From Korobacter sp963758505 (lineage in GTDB: Bacteria > Acidobacteriota > Terriglobia > Terriglobales > Acidobacteriaceae): a stretch of 64,000 bases of DNA. Under the pieces are notes generated by a model. That model saw only the letters and a program-made list of their open reading frames with translations, did no database searches and was not told the origin of the DNA. Position 1 is the stretch's first letter. Each line of letters begins with the position of its first letter. The position numbers were made by a program, and so were the translations under genes. Where the stretch lies: assembly GCA_963758505.1 (NCBI GenBank), contig CAVWVJ010000004.1, forward strand, positions 1 through 64,000, given 5' to 3'. Below, piece by piece: positions 9,437-18,198 of this stretch.

Positions 9437-9887
9437 CCTGCGGAAATATCTGCCGAATCTTTGCGTCGCGGTAATCGAAGATCGCGGCAACGTCGCGGGC
9501 GACCATCGCCCGATGCACCATACGCCCGAGTGCTCCAAACGGCAGCGAGTAGCGGACGATGTCTTCGATCCAGGTACCACCCTGCTCGGACCAGAAGCGG
9601 TGGGTGTGGTGCCACAGCTTGTACGGACCCCTGGCCTGGAGATCTACGAACTCGTGCGGAGGGTCCCACTTCTCGATGAGGGTGCGCCAGTGCACGGGAA
9701 ACCCGTGGATGCGAAGTTTATATTCAATGCGCGCGCCCGCCTCCATCCTGGGCGGCGTACGCGTGGTGTGAAAGCGCAGAAAGGCCGGGGTGAGTTGTTC
9801 CAGGTTTTGCGCTTCCGCGAAGAAATCGAAGACTTTCTCCAGTGGATGAGGAACCCATTGTTTGCGGCGGATTTCGTAGGTGGCCAC
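9417..9887 (-). CDS. SRPBCC (START-like) family protein
   Basis: A 156-residue small-ligand-binding fold. The N-terminal pattern WVPHPLEKVFDFFAEAQNLE matches the first strand and helices of SRPBCC/polyketide cyclase-like proteins. RIHGFPVHWRTLIEKWDPP and HHTHRFWSEQGGTWIEDIVR follow as expected for the later strands. Cytoplasmic, no signal peptide. Related proteins are often encoded with cell-division-inhibitor-like epimerases, but none is next to it here. Ligand unknown. Confidence 0.85.
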   Translation of the reverse strand: MATYEIRRKQWVPHPLEKVFDFFAEAQNLEQLTPAFLRFHTTRTPPRMEAGARIEYKLRIHGFPVHWRTLIEKWDPPHEFVDLQARGPYKLWHHTHRFWSEQGGTWIEDIVRYSLPFGALGRMVHRAMVARDVAAIFDYRDAKIRQIFPQVRTTPP

Positions 9888-10065
9888 GGTTAGCCTCTAT
9901 TAGACGCGATGGATCGCGGCGCGCGTTTAGAGCGGAATACGCGATTGTCTCGCCAATCAAACCACTCATGCGCAGTTGCAAGTCGTTCAAAAGGCCGCGA
10001 TGCGGCGTAGCAATAATTTCCGGTTGCGTAGAAGTGCTTGGGTCGGGCAAGATGCCAGCACTCCC

Positions 10066-10611
10066 ATGAAGCTTACCCGTCGTGACTGGATCCTTGGCTC
10101 CCTCGGTGTCGCTGCCTGGTCCGCCATCGCCTCGGCGCAACAACACGCGCATGAAGCGGCCGCCCACGGTGCAAACGCCTTCGAATACTTCGATCCTGCA
10201 ACCGCCAAAGAGGTAGCCGCGATCGCGGCGCGCATTGTGCCGTCCGACGACGGCCCAGGCGCGACGGAGGCAGGTGCGGTGTACTTCATCGACCGGGCGT
10301 TGACGACGTTTGCGGCCGAGAAACAGGGCGCCTACCGCGAAGGCCTAGGCGACTTGAAGCTGCGCCGTGAAAAGGCCTTTCCAGGATCAGCTTCCTTTGC
10401 GGCGCTCACACCTGCGCAGCAAGACCAGTTGTTGCATGAGATCGAGCGCGGTGACTTTTTTACCCTGGCGCGCACGCATACGGTCATCGCGTGGCTGGCG
10501 AGCCCGGAGTACGGCGGCAACCGCGACGGCGTGGGCTGGAAGTACATCGGCTTCGACGACGCGGGCTCCTTCGAGCCTCCTTTCGGCTACTACGACGCGG
10601 AGGCCAAGTGA
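10066..10611 (+). CDS. Gluconate 2-dehydrogenase subunit 3 family protein, Tat-exported
   Basis: The 181-residue protein starts MKLTRRDWILGSLGVAAW, a twin-arginine signal with cleavage probable after IASAQ. The rest fits the small (gamma) subunit family of membrane dehydrogenases: a segment with IAARIVPSDDGPGATEAGAVYFIDRAL and the C-terminal GGNRDGVGWKYIGF block. In known complexes this subunit pairs with a GMC flavoprotein and takes it across the membrane by the Tat route. The next gene is such a flavoprotein and overlaps this one by four bases (GTGA), so they are translationally coupled. The ATG at 10066 is the start that gives the Tat signal. Confidence 0.9.
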   Translation: MKLTRRDWILGSLGVAAWSAIASAQQHAHEAAAHGANAFEYFDPATAKEVAAIAARIVPSDDGPGATEAGAVYFIDRALTTFAAEKQGAYREGLGDLKLRREKAFPGSASFAALTPAQQDQLLHEIERGDFFTLARTHTVIAWLASPEYGGNRDGVGWKYIGFDDAGSFEPPFGYYDAEAK

Positions 10612-12272
10612 GAGGCCCACAGTTTCGAAATTCGGAAGCCGTAGATTTTTTGGTGATTGGCGCGGGGGCGGCCGGGGGTGTGATGGCGAAAGAACTCGCC
10701 GTCGCGGGGTTCAGCGTGGTCGTTCTGGAGCAGGGCCCTTATCTCTCCGAGCAGGATTTTACGCATGATGAGATCAAGTTCGCCATCCACAACGCGCTGA
10801 CCAATGATCCGAAACAGCAGCCGATCACCTATCGCAGGAACGAGAGCGAAGTGGCCAAGCCGTTCAAGGCGATCGAGTATGGACGCCAAGTGGGCGGGGG
10901 ATCGGTACACTTCACCGCGAACTACTGGCGGCTGCACGAGAGCGACTTCCACGAGCGCAGCATCTACGGCGAGGTCCCGGGCACTTCTTTCGACGACTGG
11001 CCGATTCGCTATGCGGACCTCGAGCCCTATTACACGCAAGCCGAAGAAGAGTTGGGCATATCCGGCTTGGGCGGGGCGAACCCGTTTGAAGGGCCGCGAT
11101 CGAAGCCGTATCCGCTGCCGCCGCTGCCGGTGAAGTCGTCGGGGGTGCTGTTCGAGCGAGCAACGAAGAAGCTGGGGCTACATCCTTACCCGGCGCCGAT
11201 GGCGATTCTTTCGCAGCCCTATCGCGGACGCGGCGGTTGCGCACACTGCGGGATGTGCGAACTGTTCGGCTGCGAGATGAAGGCGAAATCGAGCACGCTG
11301 GTCAGCGTGATCCCGGTCGCGGAGAAGACAGGACGCTGCGAGATTCGTCCGAATTCCTATGTGCGCAAGATCGAGACCGACGACCGTGGCCGGGTCACTG
11401 GCGCCATCTACTTCGACCAACAGAAGCGCGAGATCGTGCAGAAGGCGAAGGTTGTGGTGCTGTGCGCCAACGGCGTGGAATCTTCGAAGCTGTTGCTGAT
11501 GTCGAAGTCGAACCTGTTTCCGCAGGGGCTCGCCAATTCCAGCGGATTGGTGGGCAAGAACCTGATGTGGGACAACGGCACCGAGTCGAGCGCGCTCTTT
11601 GAGCATCCGCTGAACGAATTTAAGAGCGTGCAGGTGACGCGCGTAATCCACGATTATTACGACGCCGACCGCAAGCGCGGTTTCTATGGTGGCGGTGGGA
11701 TCGATGCGCGCTTCGATTTCTATCCGGCGGGATTCGCGCTGAATGGGCTGCCGGACGATGTCCCCACCTGGGGGATCGAGTATAAGAAGGCGGTCGGACA
11801 CTATTTCACGCACACCATGACGCTGCTTTCCCATTCCACGTCGTTGCCGTTGGAGAGCAATAACGTCACCCTCGATCCGGAGATGAAGGATGCGTGGGGA
11901 TTGCCGGCGGTGCGGATCACCTTCGACTGGCACCGGGATGACATTGCCAACATGAAGTGGCTGGTAGAACGCGAACGCGAGATTTTGCAGGTCGCCGGGG
12001 CGCAGAAGGTCTGGTCGTTTCCGGTGGAACCGACGCAACCGAACCTGATGCCGTCGCGGCACCTGATCGGAACCTGCCGCATGGGTCGCGATCCCAAGAC
12101 GTCGGTGGTCAATTCGTTTGGAAACGCGCACGACGTGCCGAACCTTTTTATTGTGGACGGGAGCAACTTCGTAACCTCGGGGCGTCAGCAACCGACGGCG
12201 ACGATCCAGGCGCTGGCCTACCGGTCTGCCGAGCATATTGCGCAGAAGGCGAAGGCCGGAGAATTCTCCTGA
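10608..12272 (+). CDS. GMC-family oxidoreductase, sugar dehydrogenase-like catalytic subunit
   Basis: The 554-residue flavoprotein has the FAD dinucleotide fold near the N-terminus (VIGAGAAGGVMAKELAVAG). The C-terminal GMC block has HLIGTCRMG, then NLFIVDGSNFVTSG and QQPTATIQALA. Between them is CAHCGMCELFGC (Cys211, 214, 217, 222). A Cys-rich segment in a similar place holds a 3Fe-4S cluster in bacterial FAD glucose dehydrogenase, so a cluster here is a fair inference. It has no export signal and probably rides with the Tat-exported partner encoded just upstream. The GTG start overlaps that gene's stop. The usual cytochrome c subunit is not encoded nearby. The substrate is probably a sugar, sugar acid or polyol. 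Confidence 0.9.
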   Translation: MRGPQFRNSEAVDFLVIGAGAAGGVMAKELAVAGFSVVVLEQGPYLSEQDFTHDEIKFAIHNALTNDPKQQPITYRRNESEVAKPFKAIEYGRQVGGGSVHFTANYWRLHESDFHERSIYGEVPGTSFDDWPIRYADLEPYYTQAEEELGISGLGGANPFEGPRSKPYPLPPLPVKSSGVLFERATKKLGLHPYPAPMAILSQPYRGRGGCAHCGMCELFGCEMKAKSSTLVSVIPVAEKTGRCEIRPNSYVRKIETDDRGRVTGAIYFDQQKREIVQKAKVVVLCANGVESSKLLLMSKSNLFPQGLANSSGLVGKNLMWDNGTESSALFEHPLNEFKSVQVTRVIHDYYDADRKRGFYGGGGIDARFDFYPAGFALNGLPDDVPTWGIEYKKAVGHYFTHTMTLLSHSTSLPLESNNVTLDPEMKDAWGLPAVRITFDWHRDDIANMKWLVEREREILQVAGAQKVWSFPVEPTQPNLMPSRHLIGTCRMGRDPKTSVVNSFGNAHDVPNLFIVDGSNFVTSGRQQPTATIQALAYRSAEHIAQKAKAGEFS

Positions 12273-12275
12273 ACG

Positions 12276-13430
12276 CTAAGCGAGCGCGACGACCTTGGAG
12301 ATTAGGCCGTCTTTGACGATGCGTTCGGTTTTGCCATCCGGATGGCGCAAGAAGATCGCGCTTCCGTTCGAATAGATCAGGTTGCCATCGTGGCAGAGAT
12401 CGAAGCTGACGACGCCCTTGGCGAGGGTGGCCGTCGAGCCGGTGTGATCCCGGCAAAGCAGCTCCCAGCTTTTCGGCACCAGGTCGGGGGCGTCGGTGTC
12501 TTCCTGCATACGGGCCGCCTTGCCGGCGTCCACCATGTTTCCCCAGATCATCATTTGCTTGAGGTCGGCTTCGCGTTGCTGCGCGCCGCCGGTGGTGGTG
12601 AGGGTCTTTCCCGTGTAGCGGACGGTAAAGAAGTTTAGAAACTGAAAAACTGCGAAGAGCAGGCGGACGGGGAAGAGCAGGAAGTCGAGAATGCCGCGCC
12701 ACCAGGGCGGCTTGGCGAACGGGTTCTTCCACGGACGCTTGATGTAGAAGAGTTGTCCGCGCGCGTCCATCTTCGGGCTCATCAGGTCGGCAGCGGGATC
12801 TTCGAGAACCGTCCGCACCTCGTGGGCGGCGAGATCGAGTTCATGGATGGCAAAGGGGCCGCGGGTCAGGGCGTATCCCGCGGCATTGCGTCCGATTCCG
12901 GCTGACTGAAAGAGCACACGATCCCTGCAGCCGGGAACCCAGGAGGGCGCCATATCGCTGGAGTCGCCTTCGGTGGCCTCGGTCGGATCGGAGGCATCGC
13001 CCTGCATTACGGCGATGGTGCTGTAGCCGCGATGATCGAAGACGCAGGCCAGGCGCTCGCCGTTTTCGTCGGCGATGACTTCGCGGACGCGGTAATCGGC
13101 GGTGTGCAGCAGGCGCTGTTCTTCCTTGCCATCGGCGGTAAGGCGAAAGATGCCGCCGATGTCGGATGTTTCCAGAGAATAGATAAACCCATCGCCGCGG
13201 CGGGTGAGGCCGTTGATGGCAATGCGCATGTCTTCGGGAGTCCGTTGTGCGCCCCACAAACCGCCCCGCATGAACTGGGCGCCGCTGCCTTGCGTCTTCC
13301 AGGAGTTGCGTTTTTCGAGGTCGAGAGAGCGTTGGCGGACAGTAGCGCCGAATTGCGATTCAAGGATTTGCGGTGCGGCTTCTCCGCGCTTGACGCGTAT
13401 CTTGCCCTGCGCAATGTAGGCAATGTCCAT
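12276..13430 (-). CDS. Beta-propeller-like protein (TolB/WD40 type), function unknown
   Basis: A 384-residue protein with repeated strand patterns of a propeller, such as GFIYSLETSDIGGIFRLTAD, RLACVFDHRGYSTIAVM, FAIHELDLAAHEVRTVLED and GQLFYIKRPW. Around residues 255-275 is a hydrophobic stretch (LDFLLFPVRLLFAVFQFLNF) that may insert in a membrane or be a buried helix, odd for a soluble propeller. No signal peptide is seen at the chosen ATG (13430). It converges on the GMC gene, with three bases between stops. I cannot name a function. Confidence 0.75.
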   Translation of the reverse strand: MDIAYIAQGKIRVKRGEAAPQILESQFGATVRQRSLDLEKRNSWKTQGSGAQFMRGGLWGAQRTPEDMRIAINGLTRRGDGFIYSLETSDIGGIFRLTADGKEEQRLLHTADYRVREVIADENGERLACVFDHRGYSTIAVMQGDASDPTEATEGDSSDMAPSWVPGCRDRVLFQSAGIGRNAAGYALTRGPFAIHELDLAAHEVRTVLEDPAADLMSPKMDARGQLFYIKRPWKNPFAKPPWWRGILDFLLFPVRLLFAVFQFLNFFTVRYTGKTLTTTGGAQQREADLKQMMIWGNMVDAGKAARMQEDTDAPDLVPKSWELLCRDHTGSTATLAKGVVSFDLCHDGNLIYSNGSAIFLRHPDGKTERIVKDGLISKVVALA

Positions 13431-13575
13431 GGTGCGTGGAGATAATAGCAATGGGAGGGGGAAGGGGAAAGGGAGTTATGGGACCGATAGACCTATCCAG
13501 CGCTTGCGCGCTGGGCTGGTGACTGGCGCGCCTTCGGGCGCTCGCGGGAATGGTAAGCGTTGGGAGGGATGGTGC

Positions 13576-13627
13576 GGTAGGGGTCCTTCGACTGCGAACG
13601 CTGCCGGGTTCTTCGCTCAGGATGACA
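13576..13627. repeat. Dispersed intergenic repeat, CCTTCGACT...TTCGCTCAGGATGAC type
   Basis: A copy of a short repeat ending TTCGCTCAGGATGAC lies upstream of the isomerase gene. Related copies are at 53652-53695 and, in the opposite sense, at 60817-60841. From general knowledge, near-identical strings are scattered between genes in acidobacterial genomes. Another small palindrome, CCAGCGC-TTGC-GCGCTGG, is at 13497-13514. Confidence 0.6.
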
Positions 13628-13664
13628 TGCTGAGAATTTGTTACCATCCTCTGTGCAAATCACC

Positions 13665-14651
13665 ATGTCGAAAACTGGCGAAAATGTGGTCCGCATTGAA
13701 GCGGAGGCTCTGCGCGAATTGGCGGACCGGATCCATGGGCCAATGGCCGTGGATTTTCAACGCGCGGTGGATCTGCTCGACGGCTGCGGCGGGCGGGTCG
13801 TCGTAAGCGGGATGGGCAAGAGCGGTTTGATCGGACGCAAGATCGCGGCGACGTTCAGTTCGACCGGAACGCCGGCGTTGTTTATGCATCCGGCCGAGGC
13901 GATGCACGGCGATCTGGGCATGATCGCGCGCGGAGACGTGGTGATCGCGCTTTCGGCGAGCGGCGAGACGGAGGAGATCCTCAACCTGCTGCCAACGATC
14001 AAGCGATTGGGCGCGCCCCTGATCTCGGTGAGCTGCGACTCTCTTTATGTCGATGGGGTCAAGCGATCGACGCTGGCGCTGGCGGCGGACGTGGCCTTGG
14101 ATTGTTCGATCGCGCAGGAGGCTTGCACGCTCGGACTGGCGCCGACGGCATCGACGACGACGATGCTGGCGCTCGGTGATGCGCTGGCGATGGCGCTGGC
14201 GGAGAAGCGCGGCTTCCAGGAAGAGGATTTTGCCAATCTTCATCCCGGTGGCGGGTTGGGCAAGCGGCTGACAAAAGTCAGCGCGCTGATGCACTCCGGG
14301 GATGCGGTGCCGCGCGTGACGACCGATACGAAGATGCCGGACGTGATCTACGAAATGTCGCGCAAGAAGCTGGGCGTAACGACAGTGGTGGATGGCGAAA
14401 AGCTGCTGGGGATCATCAGTGACGGCGATCTGCGGCGGCTGCTGGAACGGCGCGGCAAAGATGCGCTGGAGCTTACGGCGGGCGAGTGCATGACCCGGAA
14501 TCCGCGGACGATTTTGCCGGATGCGTATGCCACGGCGGCGCTGGATTTGATGGAGCAACGAAAGATCACGTCAGTGGCCGTAGTGGATGAGCGGGGGGCG
14601 TTGCAGGGGATCGTGCATCTGCATGATCTATGGGGAACGGAAATGATGTAG
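13665..14651 (+). CDS. kdsD: Arabinose-5-phosphate isomerase (KpsF/GutQ/KdsD)
   Basis: The 328-residue enzyme converts ribulose 5-phosphate to arabinose 5-phosphate, the first step towards Kdo of lipopolysaccharide. It has an N-terminal SIS domain with VVSGMGKSGLIGRKIAATFS, SAEAMHGDLG-like HPAEAMHGDLGM and the LSASGETEEIL phosphosugar loop. LHPGGGLGKRL marks the end of that domain. Two CBS domains follow (about 205-328), the second with MTRNPRTILPDAYATAALDLM. The ATG at 13665 gives the usual family length. The other Kdo genes are not in the window. Confidence 0.95.
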   Translation: MSKTGENVVRIEAEALRELADRIHGPMAVDFQRAVDLLDGCGGRVVVSGMGKSGLIGRKIAATFSSTGTPALFMHPAEAMHGDLGMIARGDVVIALSASGETEEILNLLPTIKRLGAPLISVSCDSLYVDGVKRSTLALAADVALDCSIAQEACTLGLAPTASTTTMLALGDALAMALAEKRGFQEEDFANLHPGGGLGKRLTKVSALMHSGDAVPRVTTDTKMPDVIYEMSRKKLGVTTVVDGEKLLGIISDGDLRRLLERRGKDALELTAGECMTRNPRTILPDAYATAALDLMEQRKITSVAVVDERGALQGIVHLHDLWGTEMM

Positions 14652-14672
14652 ATGCGCGACAGGAGAAGCCGT

Positions 14673-15050
14673 ATGCGGGTGACTGGATTTGGCGGGTTGT
14701 TCTTTAAGTCGGCGGACCCGGAGAAGCTCTACCAGTGGTATGAGAAGCATCTCGGGATTAAGCGCACGGAGTATGGGGTGATGTTCAAGTGGGCTGACGA
14801 TCCCGAGGCGGCGGAGGGATTTACCGTGTGGTCGATCTTTCCGGAGACGACGAAGTATTTCGGTCCAGGCAAAGCGGCTTTCATGATGAATCTTCGTGTC
14901 GAAGGCCTCAAGGAGCTGCTCGCCAAGTTGCGCAGCGAAGGTGTCTCGGTGGACGAGAAATACGAAGAGACCGAGTACGGAAATTTCGGATGGATTATGG
15001 ATCCGGACGGGAACCGGATTGAGTTGTGGGAAGCACCTGCAACGAAATAG
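14673..15050 (+). CDS. VOC-family (glyoxalase/bleomycin-resistance fold) protein
   Basis: A 125-residue single VOC protein: GGLFFKSADPEKLYQWYEKH opens the first module and GWIMDPDGNRIELWE closes the second, with the metal-ligand-type Glu at ELWE. Cytoplasmic. The ATG at 14673 has AGGAGA at a good distance; an earlier ATG at 14652 would place the start directly after the isomerase stop. It probably continues the isomerase transcript. Its substrate is unknown. Confidence 0.87.
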   Translation: MRVTGFGGLFFKSADPEKLYQWYEKHLGIKRTEYGVMFKWADDPEAAEGFTVWSIFPETTKYFGPGKAAFMMNLRVEGLKELLAKLRSEGVSVDEKYEETEYGNFGWIMDPDGNRIELWEAPATK

Positions 15051-15059
15051 GAGCTGACG

Positions 15060-15269
15060 ATGTATCACTACAATCCAGAGACTGCGCTCGAAGAGTTGAC
15101 CGAGGATGCCACCTTGCCGAACCCGGTGCACATGCGCGACATGATGCTGCGCGCGCATTTGGATGCGGACCACTCGCTGGAGATGAACCGGCTGTTCCTC
15201 GAATACCAGAGGAATTTTGGCGAGGCGCAGAAGCTGGCGAAGCAATTGTTGGCGGGGCTGAAGGGATGA
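15060..15269 (+). CDS. Small conserved-looking protein, unknown function
   Basis: A 69-residue, mostly helical protein (MYHYNPETALEELTEDATLP, then NPVHMRDMMLRAHLDADHSL). It starts ten bases after the VOC stop with AGGAG before the ATG, so the two are probably co-translated. There is no signal or membrane segment. The charged heptad-like second half (NRLFLEYQRNFGEAQKLAKQ) suggests a helical hairpin or coiled coil. I do not recognise a named family. Confidence 0.65.
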   Translation: MYHYNPETALEELTEDATLPNPVHMRDMMLRAHLDADHSLEMNRLFLEYQRNFGEAQKLAKQLLAGLKG

Positions 15270-15289
15270 TTTTCTGCGGTGCCGGTGCC

Positions 15290-15347
15290 GTCCCCTGGAG
15301 GGGACTTGCAGGCGGTCCCACGGCTTTCCCAGCACTCACGTGCTGGG
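15290..15347. terminator. Two hairpins between convergent genes
   Basis: GTCCCC-TGGA-GGGGAC (15290-15305) and CCCAGCAC-TCAC-GTGCTGGG (15328-15347) lie between the small plus-strand gene and the minus-strand alkyltransferase-like gene. The second is followed by a T-rich run on the plus strand. They could act as a two-way terminator; a repeat origin is also possible. Confidence 0.45.
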
Positions 15348-15351
15348 CTAT

Positions 15352-15771
15352 TTATTTCCGTCGCTTCGCGGCTGATTTCTTCCCGGCACTCGTCTTTATT
15401 CGCTTCGTTGCGGAAGTCTTCTTCGAGATTGCAGCACGTTTCGTTTTCGCAGAATCCTCTTTCTTGAAAAATGAGTGATGATGGGCGCGCATATCGACGC
15501 GCAGGCCGATAAGTCGGACGCCTTCGGACTGCAGGCGCATGCGCTGTTCGAAGCCATGTTCCCCGGTGAGGAGAATCTTTCCGCCCGAGCCGACGACACG
15601 TTGCCAGGGAACGCTCGCTCCGCCGCCATGGAGCGCCCACGCCACCTGGCGGGCGTAGCCAGGGTATCCGGCAGCATAAGCGATATCGCCATAGGTGGCG
15701 ACTTTGCCGCGTGGGATACGGCGGATCTGGGCGAGGAAGAGTTTGAAGAGATTGGCGTTCAAGGAAGGCAT
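15352..15771 (-). CDS. Alkyltransferase-like protein (ATL) with a basic tail
   Basis: The 139-residue protein has the O6-alkylguanine-DNA alkyltransferase fold: IPRGKVATYGDIA, then the helix-turn-helix with the Arg finger in GYARQVAWAL, and PWQRVV where true enzymes have PCHRV. The reactive Cys is replaced by Trp56, which defines the ATL group; these bind alkylated guanine and hand the site to nucleotide excision repair. From about residue 101 it carries a 39-residue Lys/Ala/Ser/Thr tail (SKKTSATKRIKTSAGKKSAA), like histone H1 tails, absent from typical ATLs. The tail probably adds non-specific DNA affinity. Confidence 0.88.
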   Translation of the reverse strand: MPSLNANLFKLFLAQIRRIPRGKVATYGDIAYAAGYPGYARQVAWALHGGGASVPWQRVVGSGGKILLTGEHGFEQRMRLQSEGVRLIGLRVDMRAHHHSFFKKEDSAKTKRAAISKKTSATKRIKTSAGKKSAAKRRK

Positions 15772-15804
15772 CTGGATAGATTGCCATGTGGGCAGGTTGT
15801 CCCG

Positions 15805-16304
15805 TCAAGCGGTGAGGACAAGCGCTACCGCCTGAAAGTTCATGCCGAAGATCGACGGAACTCGCGTGGATCGCGTTCCGGTGTGATCCTTGCCATCGAT
15901 TTCGTTCAGGATCGCGTTCACCTTCACCGTGTCGTAGCAGCGAATGTTCTGGAAGCTGGTGGTGTAGTCGACGGTCTGCGCGGGATAAGGAATAGGATAG
16001 CAATGCAAGCTATCCGGTACTGGAGTGGTGACGTTCAATGGAACGACCGCGGAGTTGATTTCAGGCAAGAAGAAGTGATCGACGTTCTTGCTGGTTCGAG
16101 GACCGGAGACAGAGAGGTACGCCGGATGCTTGTCCGACCACGCCGTGTACATCCCAGCGGCATGCGCCACGCCGAAGATGGTATTGGTGCGCACGAAGTT
16201 CCACGGGTACACCGGCCGCAATTGTTGTATGGGTCGCGTGGCAACCGCTGGGGATCGATCGAATTCACCCCGGAATCGCCGCCGCCATTCAACTGGCTCT
16301 GATC
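15805..16304 (-). pseudogene. Broken alkaline-phosphatase-superfamily gene
   Basis: Two adjacent frames together encode part of a type I phosphodiesterase/alkaline-phosphatase-like protein. The upstream frame reads DQSQLNGGGDSGVNS then PQRLPRDPYNNCG. About 16217-16222 the reading shifts by one base, and the next frame continues PVYPWNFVRTNTIFGVAHA, then GMYTAWSDKHPAYLSVSGP and ending FGMNFQAVALVLTA. The N-terminal catalytic part with the metal site and the C-terminal half are missing. It sits between the ATL gene and proS. It is a remnant, not a working enzyme. Confidence 0.75.
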
Positions 16305-16397
16305 TTTGTCGATGCTTTCAGCACGCTTGTTACAATGAAAGATTCCGCCCGCATCCATGCTGTTATCTGAAACCGCCGGGCGGTGGTGAACCTATCT

Positions 16398-18155
16398 ATG
16401 CATCGCTGGTCCCAACTGTTTATTCCTACCTTGCGCGAGGCGCCTGCGGACGCCGAGGTCGCTAGTCATAAGTTCCTGGTTCGGGCCGGGTATATCCGCC
16501 AGCTCAGCGCCGGGATTTATTCCTACCTCTTCCTGGGAAACCGCACCGTCCAGAAGATTACGAAGATCGTGCGCGAAGAAATGGACAAGATCGGCCAGGA
16601 ATTTTTTCTGCCGGCGCTGCATCCGCGAGAGCTTTGGGAGGCGAGCGGCCGCTGGGAAATCATGGGCGACAACATGTTTCGCCTGAAAGACCGCAAGGGC
16701 GCGGACCTGTGCCTGGGCATGACGCACGAAGAAGTCATGACCGATATCGCGCGCAAGGAGCTGCGCAGCTATAAACAGCTGCCGCAGATCTGGTACCAGA
16801 TCCAGACGAAGTTCCGCGATGAGCCACGGCCGAAGGCGGGGCTGCTGCGGGTGCGCCAGTTCACGATGAAAGACTCGTATTCGTTCGACCTCGATGCTGC
16901 CGGACTGGATGTGAGCTATCAGAAGCATCATGACGCGTACTGCCGGATCTTCGATCGCTGCGGGTTGAAGTATGTGGTCGTGGACGCGGATTCGGGGGCG
17001 ATGGGCGGCTCGGGATCGCAGGAGTTCATGGTCTACACCGATGCCGGAGAAGACTTGGTGGTGAGCTGCTCGAATTGCGGATACGCGGCAAATCTCGAGA
17101 AAGCGCATTCGAAGCTCGAGAACATTGAAGAACTGGCGACTTCTGGCGATGGGAAGCCCGAACTGGTGCACACGCCGGGGATGAAGACGATCGAGCAGGT
17201 TGCGGCTTACCTGGGCGTATCGCCGAAGAACAAGATCAAGACGCTGGCTTACATGATGGCTGCGCCCTCAGGATCGAAGGATGGCAAAGAGCAGGCGCTC
17301 GTCGTGCTGATGCGCGGCGATCACATGCTCAACGAGGCGAAGCTGGCCGGGGCGATCCAGGGGCGCGAAGTGCGCCCCATGCACGAGGAGGAGATCCAGC
17401 AGCTATTCAACTCGCCCGCGGGATATCTCGGGCCTCTGCACGTGGAGTGGGCGAAGAGCCACTCCGAGCAGAAGCCAATCCTGCTGCTCGATGAGGCGCT
17501 CGTCGGGCGCAAGAACCTGATCGGGGGAGCGAACAAAGATGAGTATCACGTTAGGAATTTGACCCCGGGCGAGACCTTCCAGTACACAGCCGCGGCGGAC
17601 CTGCGCATGGTTACGGAAGGTGAGGGCTGTCCGAACTGCGGCCAAAACCTTAAGGTCGGCAAGGCGGTGGAGATAGGGCATATTTTCAAGCTGGGCTACA
17701 AGTATTCTCAATCGATGGGCGCGCACGTACTCGATAAGGACGGCAAAGAAGTGATGCCGATCATGGGCTGCTATGGGATCGGGATTGAGCGCATTTTGAC
17801 TTCGTCGATCGAGCAGGCTTATGACGAAAACGGCTTCTGGTTGCCGCCGCAGATCGCTCCCTTTGAGGTCGTGGTCACGCCGACGAACGTCCGTGATGCT
17901 TCTCTGGCGAAGGGCGCGGAGGAGGTGGCGGCGAAGCTCGAAACGGCCGGTTTTGACGTGTTGCTGGACGACCGGGATGAGCGCCCGGGGGTGAAATTTA
18001 AGGACGCGGATCTAGTGGGAATACCTGTGAGAGTGAACGTAGGTAAGAAGTTTGCTGAGGGGATACTTGAGGTGATTCACCGCTCGACACGCGAGTCTCT
18101 CGATGCTACGATGCCCGAAATCGTTGAAAAAATAAGCGCTTGGGCCCGGCCATGA
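16398..18155 (+). CDS. proS: Prolyl-tRNA synthetase, bacterial type with editing insert
   Basis: The 585-residue class II synthetase charges tRNA-Pro. Motif 2 is in KFRDEPRPKAGLLRVRQFTM, motif 3 in GCYGIGIERIL, and the C-terminal anticodon-binding domain follows (DVLLDDRDERPGVKFKDADL). Between motifs 2 and 3 is the YbaK-like editing insert of bacterial-type ProRS (about residues 230-390), which removes misloaded Ala. The ATG at 16398 gives MHRWSQLFIPTLREAPADAE, the usual N-terminus; two GTG codons just upstream are unlikely starts. A TACAAT hexamer at 16331-16336 could be the -10 element. Confidence 0.97.
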   Translation: MHRWSQLFIPTLREAPADAEVASHKFLVRAGYIRQLSAGIYSYLFLGNRTVQKITKIVREEMDKIGQEFFLPALHPRELWEASGRWEIMGDNMFRLKDRKGADLCLGMTHEEVMTDIARKELRSYKQLPQIWYQIQTKFRDEPRPKAGLLRVRQFTMKDSYSFDLDAAGLDVSYQKHHDAYCRIFDRCGLKYVVVDADSGAMGGSGSQEFMVYTDAGEDLVVSCSNCGYAANLEKAHSKLENIEELATSGDGKPELVHTPGMKTIEQVAAYLGVSPKNKIKTLAYMMAAPSGSKDGKEQALVVLMRGDHMLNEAKLAGAIQGREVRPMHEEEIQQLFNSPAGYLGPLHVEWAKSHSEQKPILLLDEALVGRKNLIGGANKDEYHVRNLTPGETFQYTAAADLRMVTEGEGCPNCGQNLKVGKAVEIGHIFKLGYKYSQSMGAHVLDKDGKEVMPIMGCYGIGIERILTSSIEQAYDENGFWLPPQIAPFEVVVTPTNVRDASLAKGAEEVAAKLETAGFDVLLDDRDERPGVKFKDADLVGIPVRVNVGKKFAEGILEVIHRSTRESLDATMPEIVEKISAWARP

Positions 18156-18198
18156 GGCTGGCCTTGGCGTCGATTTTGGAAGCATCGGAGCATCTGCT

